DNA from: Hypsibius dujardini
Lineage: Eukaryota; Tardigrada; Eutardigrada; Parachela; Hypsibiidae
Direction of reading: 5' to 3'
DNA: 64,000 bases
NCBI GenBank assembly: GCA_001579985.1
Contig: LRSR01001105.1
Span: forward strand, 55,244 to 119,243
In this document: piece by piece, positions 23,916 to 36,990 of the stretch
How positions within the stretch are numbered: the stretch's first letter is position 1
Layout of the letters: the number at the start of each line of letters is the position of its first letter
Notes under the pieces: generated by a model
Database searches by the model: none
The model's input: the letters and a program-made list of their open reading frames with translations, nothing else
What the model was told of the DNA's origin: nothing
Program-made: the position numbers and the translations under genes

Positions 23916-26552
23916 TTTCGCGAACACTATTTCTGACTGGAGTAGAAAGTAAATGAAAAAACAAACGAAAGAGGCAAAAATCAATTGTCTGAGTGAAAGT
24001 TTGGCTACTCTTCTAGACTACCGACTTTTATACAGTTGGGTACCGGGAGCCCCAGTGAACAACAATGCTCGGCGAATCTGCCGATAGACTGTGTGACTCT
24101 ATTTACTTCATATTGACCGGCGACCCACTATAATATGATCCAACCGTGTCAACACAAGGACTTTAAGGCCTTCACATTAAAAACTTTAGAGTATACACAC
24201 ATGGAACATTGTGCGTCGGCAGACAAACGTTTACCGGGCAAAAATTGCGTTGCTTCCTGCGTGTGTCTGCGTATGCATCACTTCTTTTATGAACCCTTTC
24301 TTCAAATCAACACTTCAAACTGAGCACATTAAATTCACGGCTGATGAATCAGGCAACTGAGGAATCTGCCCGCTCGCATGGGGTGTTGTTTGTAACTTCC
24401 GGTTTGATTGGAGTTCGCTCTGAAATCTGCTGCCTTTCTCTTATCTGTCGAGGCGGACCAGACGACGCCTCACTGACTTCAGCAATGTCTGTTTATCCAG
24501 AGAACTCAACGAAGTTGTCTGCAGAGGCAATAAAATGTTACACAATGGAAGGAGGGTGCGCCTTATGAACGCCTTGTGCTGGCACAAAACGAATTCCGTG
24601 GTCTGAAATGTGATTAGTCAAACATGCACCGTGCCTGTAAAATTCGTTGGTCCATGCCTATTGGGCTATTACATTGCAGTTTGTCTTTTTTTGGAGCCGT
24701 CGGTCTTCCTTCCAACCTGCACTCTGTCTGTCTCTCTGTCTCTCTGTCTGTTTGATGACGTTGTCTAGAAAGGCAACTATGCGCTGGTCCGGGCTTTCAT
24801 GTACAGTAGTACACCCTCTGATTGATTGATAACTGAAAAGGCGACCATGTACACTGCACTCTATAAGCGGAAGTTTAGAGCAAAATAATAAACGGATGAC
24901 TTAGCGCTGAAACACGATCTCTTGGGGGCGCACAATTGTTTGGGCTGCACCTCTAGTGGAGGTGTTGACGGAAGGATCCGCGACGGCATGCCTTGAACTT
25001 TGCGATTAAGTTTCAAAGCTTTACGCGAAAATTATGGTAAATATGTGTAGAACACTTTAAATATTTGATACGCGCAGTTACAAACTTATGAGTTGACAGT
25101 ACATTACGGAAACGTACTAGTATTGTATCACAGCTAGCATACTCAGCGTTTAATGAAGCAAGGCTGTTCACTACTGGAAAGAAAGCGGCACAATATGCCA
25201 ACGACTCGGAGAGGCCGCGAATTTGTCGCAAGCAAAGTCGGACCGATCTCCAGGAACAGACCTGTAACCAGCAGACAGATGATCTTCATCGTTAATAGAG
25301 TAGTTGAAATTTAGTGCTCGTACAGGAACAGTATATTTTTTTAACTGCTTTAAATTGGCAATTCGTTTTGAGATATTTGCAACTCGGCACCCGGCGGGAC
25401 CTCTCCTGGAAAGAATTTTTCCAGACGAGTCATTGTCCTCAAGTCATGATGCATCATCACAAGTCACTTCCTGGGGGGAGGGGGATTAATAACTAATGCC
25501 TACCTAAATTATGTAACCTCGTTAGCCCGACACCTGGGAAAGGGTATGCCACAAATCCATATTCACAGGCACGTTGACATAATTTTTCTGCTCATTCTCA
25601 GCGTTTTCGGCGAATTTTTTTACACAAAACAGAGTGAATAAGTGTTACTTCGGGTGAAAGAGCGCGCGCATTGATCGCCGCTAAGAAATGACTCACATCG
25701 GTCGATATATTCCATTTAAGCCTTATTTGGACATGACTCACACTGCGGCGGCTCTGGCGCATGATCAGCTCAGCGCGATGACTAATCGCCCCAGAAAAAC
25801 AACCAGAAACCCATTCAACCATTCAAACGGAAACCGGAAACTGACCAATCACAGGACGCGCACTCGAAACTCTTGCTCCGCCTGCTTTTGCCACCTCACT
25901 ACGAATGGGCGCCCATATCTCCAAGTCTGGACTGAAATGTGGGGTCCATTGTGTGCATGGGCTTTGGGGCTAAAATTGTTGGGCCAAACGCAATACACTA
26001 TTTTTTAAATTTTAATTAACTATAGAATAAGTTGAAGCTCTTAAATATTCTGTTTTTTGCAATGTCATTTAACTGTCGATGCAGTTAGAAGTCAGATCAC
26101 CAATAACGTAATCCTTTTTTCTTTGTGCACTTCCGGTCAGGATAATGCGTGCGAAGCGGTCTACAGGCTCGTACAGCAAATAATTTTAAAAATCTTGCAC
26201 AAAATTGGTAAATTGATATAGTAATAATCGCTCGATAGTTACTAGTAGCTATCGCTCTATACACTGCATCAGATTGAAGCGAAGAAAAGCGCATTTTAAT
26301 CCATGCCCATTTTGTGTGGGCTTAAGCCGAAATCACATGGGCCAATGCGCTAAAAGTTTTGGTCCTAGCGTTAAATCTCCAATAGACTATTTTTCTCCCT
26401 TGGCTGAAAAGCAAATCAGCTGAGGGCGAAGTTCGTTATTTTGAAACTGCTGTGACCGAAAAGTAGGTGTTGCTGAACATTTTTCACGAGTCCGACTGCG
26501 AGGGTGAGAGAGAGAGGGAGAGAGACATCCACCCCCACCGCCGTGGCATTTG
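23916..26552. other. Spacer upstream of Jun
   Basis: No supported gene. Several weak ORFs occur but none has motif or splice support. The last 100 bases contain a GA-rich run (26507-26526) just upstream of the Jun TATA box and are probably promoter sequence. Confidence 0.55.
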
Positions 26553-26590
26553 TATATAAGGTAAGGATGAATCAGTTGCTGTGAGTCAGT
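26553..26590 (+). promoter_or_regulatory. Core promoter of Jun: TATA box and initiator
   Basis: TATATAAG at 26553-26560 is followed 33 bases on by TCAGT at 26586-26590, an arthropod-type initiator. A GA-repeat tract lies just upstream. Spacing and position, about 140 bases before the chosen ATG at 26727, fit a TATA-driven promoter, as expected for an immediate-early gene. Confidence 0.55.
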
Positions 26591-26726
26591 TTTGCCAAGC
26601 CTAAAAACCTTCCTTCCTTCCCGTGTGTTTAGATCTGGCCTCTTTGATATAGTGCTTGTGTCATCATTGGAGCGTAGATTCGGAAGAGTTCCCCCTGATT
26701 TCTCATTGTTAGTGTGTGTGTATGTG

Positions 26727-29700
26727 ATGGATGTCTCACAGGGCCATCCAGCAAGCAGTCAATCGACGACGATAACGACAACGTCAGCTGCTACCGACCG
26801 AACACCTTCTTCCAGCCCCGCCAAGAAACAACGCGGCAATCTCACCTTGGACCTCCACGGACCGGCTGCCACCGCGCACACTTCCGGTAGCTTGGTCATT
26901 CCTACGTCCAGCGGAGGTGGTGTGGAGTTCCGACCGTCGCCCGGGTTCATGCTAACCTCTCCCGATGTCCAGATGCTCCAATTGGCCTCTCCGGTATAGT
27001 CATTGATTGATTGATTCGCACTGCGTGGTGATCAGTTGATTGATTTGATTGAGCGAGCCACTGCGTTGTTGTGAGTTAGCTTGGTGGTTGTTGCGTATAT
27101 TGGATGATTGTGTGGTTCGTTAGCTTTCTTCCAATTGATTTGAAGATTTCTCAGATGAATGGATAATTTGGCTGTTTACAACATAACTCTAGACATCTAC
27201 TTATACCTTGTGAAGAGCAGAAGTTGATGGTAATTGGACGAAATGTCATTTAATTGATTTATTTATGGTGCTATTGGTTGTACGTGCAGTTAATTGCTTG
27301 ATGTTGAATGAAGAAATAGCTTAATATGAACTTCCTTACTTGACGTCTTAAATTTTTTTACTTCTGTATTTGCAGTGAATGAGCGGTGAAATTGTAGAAT
27401 TTTCAGGCTCTTCAATGCAAGTTTCAGGGTTTTAATTGTTCTATTTTTATTCGTTGCAGGAGCTTGAGAAATTTATCATCCAAGGATTGATGGGCCAAAA
27501 CACTCCAACTCCGACTCAGCTGGTTTTCCCCAAAAACGTCACCGAAGAGCAAGGTATGTGAGAAGTTTAATGTAGTCCGAAGAAATTGGTTTTGTTTGAG
27601 GCAGCGATGAGAGCCTCGTGCCTGTGTTTTCTATGTCAGTTTCAGGCAGTTGCTTCCAGTTTTGTTTTCTCCCTTGTCTGTAGTCGGCGGTACAATAGCT
27701 AGCGTCGAACCGAAGCTTTCCAGGATAAACTATGAGAGTGAAGCGATGAGGATGACTCTCGCTGACTCAGTTAGTTTTAGGCACCTTCCCGGGACAGACA
27801 TGCATGTGAGCTTGCTGTATTTTTGTGGATCTTGTGAGCCATTTTCCTGTCTGCCGGTCTATTCATTTGTCTGTATATATCTCTGCCGGTCTGTCTGTGT
27901 CTGTCTGTTTGTGTCTGTCTGTTTGTGTCTGTCTGTCCGTACGTCCATCTGTGTATCTGTCTATTGGCCTGGTTCTATACCATTCTACCCTTTATCTGCG
28001 CTGTCTTGTCTTGCTTAGGTTGCTGTCTTGTCTGTCCGTGTCACTTTCTCTGAATTCCCCTTCAGCAGCTCTAGGGATGGAGACTTGAGTGTACGTACAG
28101 TACATATATCGCTTACGTAATTCAGAGTTTTGGCAGCGTGTCACTCCATCTTAGAGAGGACACTGCCTGCTTGCCCGCTTGTCGGAAAACTGTTTTTATC
28201 GCATGCGGCTTGTGTTCGTTCTATGTCTGTGTTGTCTTATGTGCGTTCACGGTTGAGTTTGTTTAGATTGTAGAGAAAAAGGAAGGGAAAGGCTCGACAA
28301 GAGAAATCGCATAAACCGAGTGAGGGGCTTCATCAACATGTTCACTTTGCCGTCGAGGTATCCCCCGCCCGCGTGAAATTTTTGACTGAGTAACAGTGTG
28401 TGTGAGAATGACATCATCGGTGTCAATATATTTCCTACACGCGCGTTCTCTCGACGATGGTGACGCCTTGCCGTTATGACTCATGCTACAGTAGTATGAT
28501 GTGATCCGACCTGTTGCCTGCCTGTGATGAAAGAAAGAATCTGCTCACTTTCGGACTGAGGATTATTATTATTCACGCCTCGAGCGGCAAAAACTTTCGT
28601 AAAATCATCCAACAAGAAATTATACTAGTACCTCTATGATTTCCGCCAACGATTTTGATTTTCTGTCTGCTGTGTATGGATTTGTTTGTTTTCATTGTCT
28701 GATACGGATGGAAACAACTGAAACAATTACTTGTACTTGGTTTGTTGATTCCATTATTTTATTTCGCCCCTTACAGAATCGTACGCCAAGGGATTTGTTG
28801 ACGCGCTGAACGCTCTTCACCGGTCCGGAATGGCCTATAATGTCGTCACACCCGGCCAGGGACAAGGCTTCCCCATCAATAATGCCAATGGACAGAATAG
28901 TGAGTACCTCGTCCACTTTACTCAGTGCCTGCTTGTCTGTCTGTCTTTGAGGATGACAATCTCTTTATTGTTTTGAACATTTACATCGTTGTTTGGTCGG
29001 TCTGACGAAAACTTCCATTTTTGACAGTTTTCCCTCAATTCTTCACTATGCCGACCCAGCAGCAGTTCGTGCAGCCCCAACTGATGCAGCAACAACCTCT
29101 GCTTCAGATCCAATCGCAGCAGCAACAGCAACCACAGCAGCAGCAGCAGCATTCTCTCAACCTCGGCGGGGGTGGTCAAATCCAGCCGAAGATGGAGCCC
29201 TACTCACCCTCCCCTTCTCCGGCACCGTCGGATCCACAGACGGTTCCCTCCGATCGGGGCTCCTCCAAGTCCACCAATAGCTCCTCCGCCGGCACGTCCC
29301 CCATCAACATGGAAACGCAGGGTAGGATTGAAGTTTTAGCCTAAATTTAAAATAAGAATTAACTTTTTAATCAATTAAAATTTATGTAGTTCTTCCTAGA
29401 CGAATATATTCTAAATTTATTTACGGATTATTGTAGGTGGGATATTTTTTATTTTAATATACATATAGATAATCTGGGAATTTACTGATAATTTCCTCTT
29501 ACTCCCGCAACTATTTACTTACTTAAAATATATATACTTCTGTATGTATAAGATGTTTTGTATTGTACATCTAATAAAACTATTTATATGCTCTAATTAA
29601 ATAGGTAAGATGAAGCAGGAGCGTAAACGCGAACGGAATCGCCTGGCTGCCGCCAAGTGCCGGATGCGGAAGCTCGAACGAATCTCCCAGCTAGAAGAGC

Positions 29701-29876
29701 GCGTCAAGGAGCTCAAGGAGCAAAATGCAGGCCTTACCGAGACCAGCAGCCATCTCCGCAACGATCTCGCCAGTCTGCGGCAAGAGCTGCTGAATCACAT
29801 GCAGCAGGGATGCAACTTGTCCCTTCCCCAGCACATCCTCCAGTCTCTCCAGCAGCAGCAGCAAATGCAGGAATAA
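26727..29876 (+). CDS. Jun: Jun, AP-1 bZIP transcription factor
   Basis: Nuclear AP-1 subunit that dimerises with Fos or itself and is activated by JNK. Five exons: 26727-26993, 27460-27553, 28777-28899, 29028-29321, 29605-29876; phases agree, 349 residues. Seen: the delta/JNK docking core LTLDL (39-43); two Ser-Pro sites in [19 protein letters not shown] at Ser78 and Ser88, ten residues apart exactly like Ser63 and Ser73 of mammalian c-Jun; [15 protein letters not shown]; a Gln-rich block; SPINMETQ; then the bZIP from about 263 ([17 protein letters not shown] with the conserved Cys278) and a leucine zipper ending in a QQQQ tail. Vertebrate JUN has no intron; here four interrupt the gene. The ATG chosen is the one nearest the conserved region; the frame is open upstream to 26592. 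Confidence 0.94.
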
Positions 29877-31204
29877 CGTCTAGCCAGTCTCACACTGCAT
29901 CCCGGATGACAAACCAAGATGAGCGTATTTTTTATTGGGTCCTTCTGGTCAGCAGGATTTCCTTGTTTTTTACACTTGTCGCTTATAATTTTTAGTTGTT
30001 GTGATTTTTTTCGCCGCCGTTGATGCGGGCAAAAGGAGTTTAGGAAATGGTATTCTCTTTGGTTGTATGTCTCTCTTAGACCTTCTCCTGCCTCTCCAAG
30101 GCATCTCTTACACTTAGAAACATCGGAGTGAGGTGTTTTTTTGTACAAGCTCCAAATATGCAGCTCTCCTGTTTTTATCTACTTAAATGCACGAAACGTG
30201 CGATGTCTGAGTGTGATCCTTCTTACCGGTTGGATGATTTATTATATTGTAAGAAATCAGCAGAAACGAGCCAGTCCACTTGTTTAGAAATGGAATGTAA
30301 CTGACGCCCAGTGAAAAACTGCCGAGAACGAGTTACCCTCCTGTTAGGCGAAAACATTCTATATTAACAGTCAAAAATCAAGAAAATGTGGCGCATAGGT
30401 CAGCTGCAGTTAGTCTTAGCGCAACACAAGGTATCCTACACGAGATGACCGACCCGGAAACACGAACCTCATTGCAGGACAAAACTCCAAATAACTAATG
30501 GATGGCATCCATCCAAGTACTCCAAATACCCCACAGCCCCACAGCGACCTCTATAGTGAGCTTTTTTAACTGTCCAACAGAGTTTTTTATTTTATACGTC
30601 AAGTGGTGGCCCATTCCAGGGTACCAGGCATCAGCCACGAGTGTACGGGAAAAGCCAAATAATCCATTTCAGGACTTTCAGTACTCTCATAGTGTACCTG
30701 GTACTTGTTATTACCTGGTACTTTCCTCCAGTACTATCCGCCCACCGGCTAACAAGAACTTCCCAAATTTGAGCAAGCTGACCGTCCTAGGGCACTCCAA
30801 GGAACACTTCTTCAACATCACCGCCGATAACTTTACATGTAAATAAACGCAACCTTTCAAATTGGAAATTCGTTTTTTCAGTTTTAGCCTTGTAATAATT
30901 AACATACATAATTTTAAAAAAAATATTACCGGAATTGTTCAGCTTCAGCAGATAAATTTACAGATGAATCCAACTAAACGACAGAAATGTAATTAATATA
31001 TCATTTATAATTGTTTTTCCTTCATTGTATTGTATATAAGCTAATCGAAATTATGAGTGATACCTTTTATTTGAAGTGTTATCAATACTGAATGGGACTG
31101 CAGAAGAAGATATCTTGTTTAAGAGACGTTTTTAATTTAACTTAAACGATAAATTTAGATTTCTTGTACTCGGTATTTCATTTAAATTAAAGGAAATTAT
31201 TTAT
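29877..31204. other. Jun 3' region and spacer
   Basis: AT-rich and without a supported coding region. It presumably begins with the Jun 3' UTR. No clear polyadenylation signal was picked out with confidence. Confidence 0.5.
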
Positions 31205-31971
31205 AGCCGTCCTGACGCTTTTTTGCAAACTTGAACACCTGCTGGTCCGCAACGCAATTTTCTCCGGCAACACGCTGGACTTTTTCTCGACCCCTTTGAT
31301 GAAGCCTCCTCCGCAGGCTGTCATGATACTTGGCCTTGCTGCTGTTGTCGTTCCGGTGCCCGTTGCCGTAGTGCCTCCCATTTCGGCGCTCTTAGCGGCG
31401 CTCCGTGTGACTGTTGAGGCTCCCATATTGCAGGTACTTCTTGATTGAGTAGTGTGTTACAATTTAAATACGTTCTCCAATTCAAGTTTTTGTTTCGATT
31501 TTTGTTTTATGTTTCTATCTAGATGAAAAGTCGTATTTTCAGCTTTTAAATGGTACTTTAAAATGACGCTTTTTAATATTGATGTGTGTTCTTGTAACTT
31601 GAGATTATAACAATAATTTATTTTGTCTTAAATTGTAATCCGCGGTTGGACCATCCTTCTAAATTAATTCAGTTGATTCTAATTATGAACTTGGTTTCCA
31701 TTCTTCTTTTACTTTTAGGGGATAGATTGTTAAGATAGGTAATTTAAATATCCCTTCCATTTTATTTCTCCGTTTGTTTTTCAGTACGGTGGAGTTGCTG
31801 CAGTCAGAAGTTCCATACGGCAACTTGGAGGCTCTGGACCAGGCACAGGCACCTCGCATTCTCTGCAGCATGGCGGCCTTCATTCTGCGTCGCATGAAAA
31901 TCCGCAGCGACCGCAACATGGAACGGCCTCCCATGGCGTATGCTTTTCAAACGGTCCACTCGAATAAGTAG
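31205..31971 (+). other. Unassigned coding-like exons
   Basis: Two GC-richer islands stand out in AT-rich DNA. Between a TATAG acceptor (about 31201-31206) and the donor after 31432 a frame is open, including CKLEHLLVRNAIFSGN and a hydrophobic MILGLAAVVVPVPVAVV. A second island after the acceptor at about 31784 is open in two frames; one has coding-like codon choice and reads ELLQSEVPYGNLEALDQAQ, stopping at 31969-31971. The frames of the two islands do not join neatly with the obvious donor. I do not recognise the product. It could be a small gene, part of a longer transcript, or a decayed copy. Confidence 0.25.
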
Positions 31972-32355
31972 CAACCTCGGCGCTCTAACTAATGCTTCCT
32001 CTTTGTGCATGCCACTGCATTCCTCATTTTTTAGATTCGGGGTGAAATGTGTAGTTTTTACTGTGTATGATGTCTTTTTACCAGTAATATTTATCTAGTT
32101 GCCTAACGAGTATTGTGAATATTTTTTATTTGTTTGATATAGCACTAGTCTCGTATAGTAGTAGTAGTTTATACTTGACATTATAAAATTATATGCTGTA
32201 CTGACATCAATCTTTTCTTATCCCTTCATGCAGGTTTCACAATGGTCATCCAACCTTCTGAACTCGGAGAAAGAGATGCACATGCAGGCGGGAATATGCA
32301 GAGGTACACTATCAGACAAATCGCAACAATTGAAAACAGTTTGATGGGACGCACG

Positions 32356-32402
32356 GATAGAGAGACAGAGAGACAGACAGAGAGACAGAGAGACAGAGAG
32401 AC

Positions 32403-32439
<37 letters not shown>

Positions 32440-32455
32440 GGCAGGCAGGCAGGCA
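32356..32455. repeat. (CAGA)/(GAGACA)n array
   Basis: Tandem array in the spacer about 360 bases before the first Cys-rich paralogue, changing from GAGACA-type to pure CAGA units and ending in CAGG units. Confidence 0.85.
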
Positions 32456-32814
32456 GACGCCAGCCAACAGGAGATAAACAGGCAAGGTCAGAGAACAGGC
32501 GGACAAAAGAAGACAATAAATGCAGGCATGCAATGAGTTGAGGGTGCTAATTCTCCACTTGCCTAGAGGGTGAGCAGAAAGACAGCTGTCTGATGCATCA
32601 TACCTGCTGGGTCAAATGTCCGTTTTTGCTGTAAAGCCTAAGGCTGGAATGGCATTTTCGGCTAGATCATCGGCAGACGAGGTCGCATCTTCTTTCGAAG
32701 ACAACGTCAAGATTCTGATAACATACGGTAGTAATTATCACGGCCTTGATTAGTCATTGCGAGTTGATCTTGAGCCCTTAGATTGTCTATTTCTGATTGG
32801 AGACGTCCAGGAAG

Positions 32815-33526
32815 ATGACGAAAAAGAGGACTCTTTACTGTCTGGCGACCACTTCCATCCTCTGTGCACTTATACCGCTAGTCTGGACCACTAACCGCTA
32901 CTATGGAACGTACATTGTCTATGGAACGGTAAGACTTGAAAGGGAAACCTGAATCTGTATCTTTCATTTTTTAAGGAACCTAACGGAATTAAAATGTATT
33001 ACATTAAAACTATTGTCAGTGTCAATTTGCACCTTTAGTAAGAGTACTGGTTAGTATTACCAGCCATGCAGTTTCATAGTTTTGATGTAGCAAAGTCACT
33101 GTCATTAAATTATTATTACTTTAAATTCGAACTTGCCTTTTTTCAGGGTGATACGATTATAAACACAGCTCAAGCTCATTCCGGACCGGAGCATGGTAAA
33201 CGGAGATGGAACGTGGAATGTCTGGACGGTAAGGATAGAGCTGGTATTGTTCCCCACAAACTCGTACATCTTTGTCTTGCAGAGTAGGAGAAGCAGTGAT
33301 TGGAATCCAGTAGGTGGAAGTGGAATGACGCCTTTCTGAATGTCAATTAGACATTGAACAAATGCTGTTCTTTTTTTCAGTGATCTCCAAGACGATTTTC
33401 AGGTAGGTTTACCTTGTCCGTCGCATCTCTTGTATTGTTGCAAGTGTCTGTCTGGCTGTCTGTTCTGTGGTGCATTTGCTTATGGTAAGTGTGTGTGTAC
33501 AGTATGTGTGCGCCTATTTGTCTGCC

Positions 33527-33579
<53 letters not shown>

Positions 33580-34630
33580 ATCTCTCTATCTCTCTCTCTG
33601 TCTCTCTGTCTCTCTGTCTCTCTGTCTCTCTGTCTGTCTGTCTGTCTGTCTGTATGTCTATAAGTGTACATTATCGACTCCTATTAATGCCTGCTTGCTT
33701 AGTTATTTGACTTTCTGAACACGTGAATGCGCCCATGTGCCTGCCTCTTCATCAATTTCCCAGACTATTAGTTTACTCAGTACTCACAATCAGTTTATTT
33801 TTTATTTTTAATCCATCGCTTTATGTGATTCTAGAAACTGGTGAATGTTTGGTGCAAGTTTATGTTCCCCTTCAAACAGTATACCAATGGCCTTTATCCA
33901 TATTATCCAGAGTGAGTTGATCATTCCTATGGGTACCGGTAATATTGAAGCCAAACATGCCAGATACCGTTTGATAGTGACTAGGCCATTTTTCTTCTTT
34001 TAGTTGTTTCGTAAGGAACTATACCTTTCAGTTCCATTGCTACTCACCAAAGTACCACGAGGTGTCGGTCAACTCCTTCATCACTGGTAAGAAACCCCCT
34101 TTTCCACTCCGCTCGCAAAATTTCATCAAAACTCCGAAGTATAATTAACGTCTTTACAAATTCCAGGTTTCTGGGATAACGATGCACAGTTTTTCAACTT
34201 CCGTAGAGTGGTCGACGACCAGAATCCCTACAAATGCTGCAAGACACCACCAAATTACTACGTGGACTATCAGTCGTGCTACTATATGCCTGCGAAGGAT
34301 CAGTACGGTACGACGAGCAATCCAAATAGCAATGAATATAACCCTAATATCCATAATTAATTATTAATATCAATTACTGCATTTGATTACAGGAGAATAC
34401 TATGACGCCACCACGATCATACTATTGTACTGTGCAAGTGGATACGCCATGACAGGCTTGGCGAAAAAGATCAGCCCATTTAGCATGGATTATCACGTTG
34501 AATGGTGAGTGAAGCAGATACATTTCCAGGACAATACTACGTCAATGTAAAGGTAAACCAGTGGAAAATTCTCAGGCAGACTGACCGACAGACCGACCGA
34601 CCGACCGACAGACAGACCGACCGACCGACC

Positions 34631-34662
<32 letters not shown>

Positions 34663-35059
34663 GGCTGTTGGGAAATGCAGGCTGGCAAGAGGGCCTATAG
34701 ACGCTGGGATCAGGCAGTGTCAAATTGTAATACATATTTTCTACAGGATTCAATGCTGTCGCATCGGATTCGGAGCACAGCCGGTGTTCAAACCTCCTAG
34801 GCATTCATACTCATACGGCTCGTACGCCAATTCGAGCTATCCCAACCGACCGCCTGCTGGTTACGCCTCTCAATACAGTGGTCAAAACTTAGGACCTCGA
34901 GGTCTGAAACGCGAAGGCGGAGATATCTACGCTGGGGGTCAGAGTCAGACGGACAAGGCGGCGAGCTACACCGGTGGGTTCTACGGCGCGCATCGCAGTC
35001 TCGATGATGAAGATGATACAATTTTAAGGACATCACTACACGAAACAGGCAGCATGTGA
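32815..35059 (+). CDS. Secreted Cys-rich protein, paralogue 1 (possible dermatopontin relative)
   Basis: Nine exons: 32815-32928, 33147-33228, 33288-33309, 33381-33402, 33835-33911, 34004-34086, 34167-34307, 34393-34504, 34747-35059; phases agree, 321 residues. A signal peptide is followed by three repeated-looking Cys motifs: RRWNVECLDGEAVIGI, YPYYPDCFVRNYTFQFHCY, and YKCCKTPPNYYVDYQSCYY, then CASGYAMTGLAKK and VEWIQCCRIGFG. The tail (from about 245) is Tyr/Gly/Ser-rich and unlike its paralogues. Dermatopontin has the same flavour (G-Y-V-x-x-G, D-R-x-W-x-F-x-C-C), so a remote match to that extracellular-matrix fold is possible; this is inference. The third exon starts at 33288, not after the nearer AG at 33281-33282, because that choice runs into a stop. 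Confidence 0.85.
33519..33656. repeat. (TCTG)/(TCTC)n array in paralogue 1 intron
   Basis: About 140 bases of TCTG grading into TCTC and back to TCTG inside the intron at 33403-33834. Confidence 0.9.
34576..34662. repeat. (GACC)/(CAGA)n array in paralogue 1 last intron
   Basis: Tandem tetranucleotide tract of mixed CCGA and CAGA units in the intron 34505-34746. Confidence 0.88.
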
Positions 35060-35434
35060 TCAACAATCCACTCACTTTAATTTGACTACATATAGTCTGT
35101 ATGTAGTGGAAATTGCTAGTTATTGTTTTTTTTGTCGTTGTGTCGCAGACTTTCATAAAAACTCACTTGCAGGATGACTTGCTCAAAGGTTTATATTGGT
35201 CTTTTATTTTTCCGTCTGATTTTGTCAACCTTCACGTGTCTATCTGTTTGTTGACTTGTATGTCTAAATTATCTGCCTGCCTTGTGCCTGTCTGCCTGTC
35301 TCATCGGAATTTTCATCAGTTATGCCTGTCTTTCTGTATAACTGCCGATCAGTATATTTGAGTGTCTGGACTGTAGATGTTTGTGTGGATGGATGTCTGT
35401 CTAGATCTTCCGTAAAATAGCGAGAAAATCGACT

Positions 35435-36990
35435 CTACAGAAGGGTGTCAGGACGATTTGCAATCCACTCTGTTATACCAGGCAAATCGTGAACCCGGTT
35501 GCGATGTTCTCGTAGTACGGGATAAGATTCCAAGACATCGGGCTTCATTCGAAGGACTTCATCCCCGAAGTTAACGACGATAATATCCGCGAGGGTAGCA
35601 CTGGGACCGAAAAAGAATCCCTGTCCACCATCGTTGCTGCGGAGTTTATTTTCCAGTTCCTTCAGGAAAGGGGTAACTCCGACGCTGGTGTACTGCTCCT
35701 TCAAGGCAGTCACTTTCGCTTTGTCTCCCGTCAAAGCCGCTTCCGGGTAAGCACGGAGTCCGGCGATGGCGTCTGACATACAAAAAAAGATTAGGTGAGG
35801 CCCACGCTCACAACCCCGACACAACCTTTTTCATTATCAATTGCTAAGCCCGCAATGCTCTTCGCCAAATGTTCGGCACAATTGTTTTCTATGAAAACAA
35901 CCTTTTTTTCCGACAAAATATCAAACAGTTCAATCTCAAAATGATTTTTTTCCAAAAAACCAATAGAACCATTACTACTAGCGATTAGTACATTTTGTTA
36001 GGACATGTGATTTCTTTTGAGAATTTTAAAGGCGAACGGAGATACTAGTAAAATAATAATTTTTTTAGTCAACTAAAACTTAACTTCTAAGGATATTCAG
36101 CTTCTTGTAATAAGAGTTTGGTTTAAAGTCTTTAATCGTAATTGAAATTAGTTAACTAACAATGAGTTTGTTTAGTTGTTATCATATAAACTTTTAATGT
36201 AGTAACTAAAACTTCAGTTTAGTATTTTAAGTCTGCTAACAAAATTAAAGCAAAGAATTTATTAAATGTGTTAGTTTTTTATTCAGTTATATTTCGCCAT
36301 CCCCACATTGTTAACCTCAAGTTGTAATGAGGTTTCGAAAAAAGAGTTTTTGTTGATAGCTGTTTATAGAAAAGAATTATGACAAACATTTGGTGAAAAA
36401 GGTTTAGGCCTAGCAATTGATAATTAAAAAGTTAATGATAAAGTTTGACTGTTCAAAATATTTTCTTTGTTGTTTATTTTCTCTACAGTCGCTCAACAGG
36501 CAGAGTGAAATAGTCTGCTGAACAACAGTAATGACGTTGACCATAATTTTTAAATTACCAATGACGATGTAGTCGATTAAGGCATCCACCTCGGCCTGCT
36601 CCCAGAGTCCTCGTCCTGCGAAGCCGCGCTTTTTCGCAATGTAGCGAGCAATGGCCGTGCTCTGGGTGAGGTTTTTCCCGTTCACCTCGAGCACCGGCAA
36701 CTACGAGACAATTAGAGATTTCCTTGTTGGGAGCAACGATTGTCCACATTGATAAAGAACTTATCTGTGACTTTACAGTGGATCCGAGTGTCGGGAAAAG
36801 TGCCAAACTAGCCCGTTGGTCCTCCCATTGGACACCGGCATAAGCTAGAGCCCACCGGCAGGATTCACCCCGAAAACGTGCATTGAAATGATGGAAGATA
36901 TATTTCGGTTCTTCGTCCTCAGCGTCAGCGAGCTGCCGGCGGAGTGATTTTCGATTTGTTTGGAGGCCAATCGCGTCCCTGGCTCATCAG
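35435..36990 (-). CDS. Sigma-class glutathione S-transferase, catalytic Tyr replaced (5' end unresolved)
   Basis: Three minus-strand exons fit: from about 36990 down to 36777, then 36559-36700, then 35435-35772. Seen: KYIFHHFNARFRGESCRWAL, AYAGVQWEDQRASLALFP, LPVLEVNGKNLTQSTAIARY, GFAGRGLWEQAEVDALIDYI, then the all-helical domain with ATLADIIVVNFGDEVLRMKP and the end LPGITEWIANRPDTLL. In sigma GSTs and HPGDS the line reads YKLTYFNxRGRAE, with Tyr8 activating glutathione; here the matching residue is the second His of FHHFN. The start is open: a signal-peptide-like ORF (MRSFCVLLIMAAMLVFVMAD, from 37057) overlaps in another frame, and the GST frame itself has no ATG before an upstream stop. AATAAA on the minus strand near 35203 may end the transcript. 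Confidence 0.82.

Noticed and set aside
32226-32541. ORFs on both strands made of repeated CLSV or RQTD units
   Set aside because: Artefacts of the CAGA/TCTG array; the same applies at 137-394, 4371-4463, 18472-18738 and 33430-33718.
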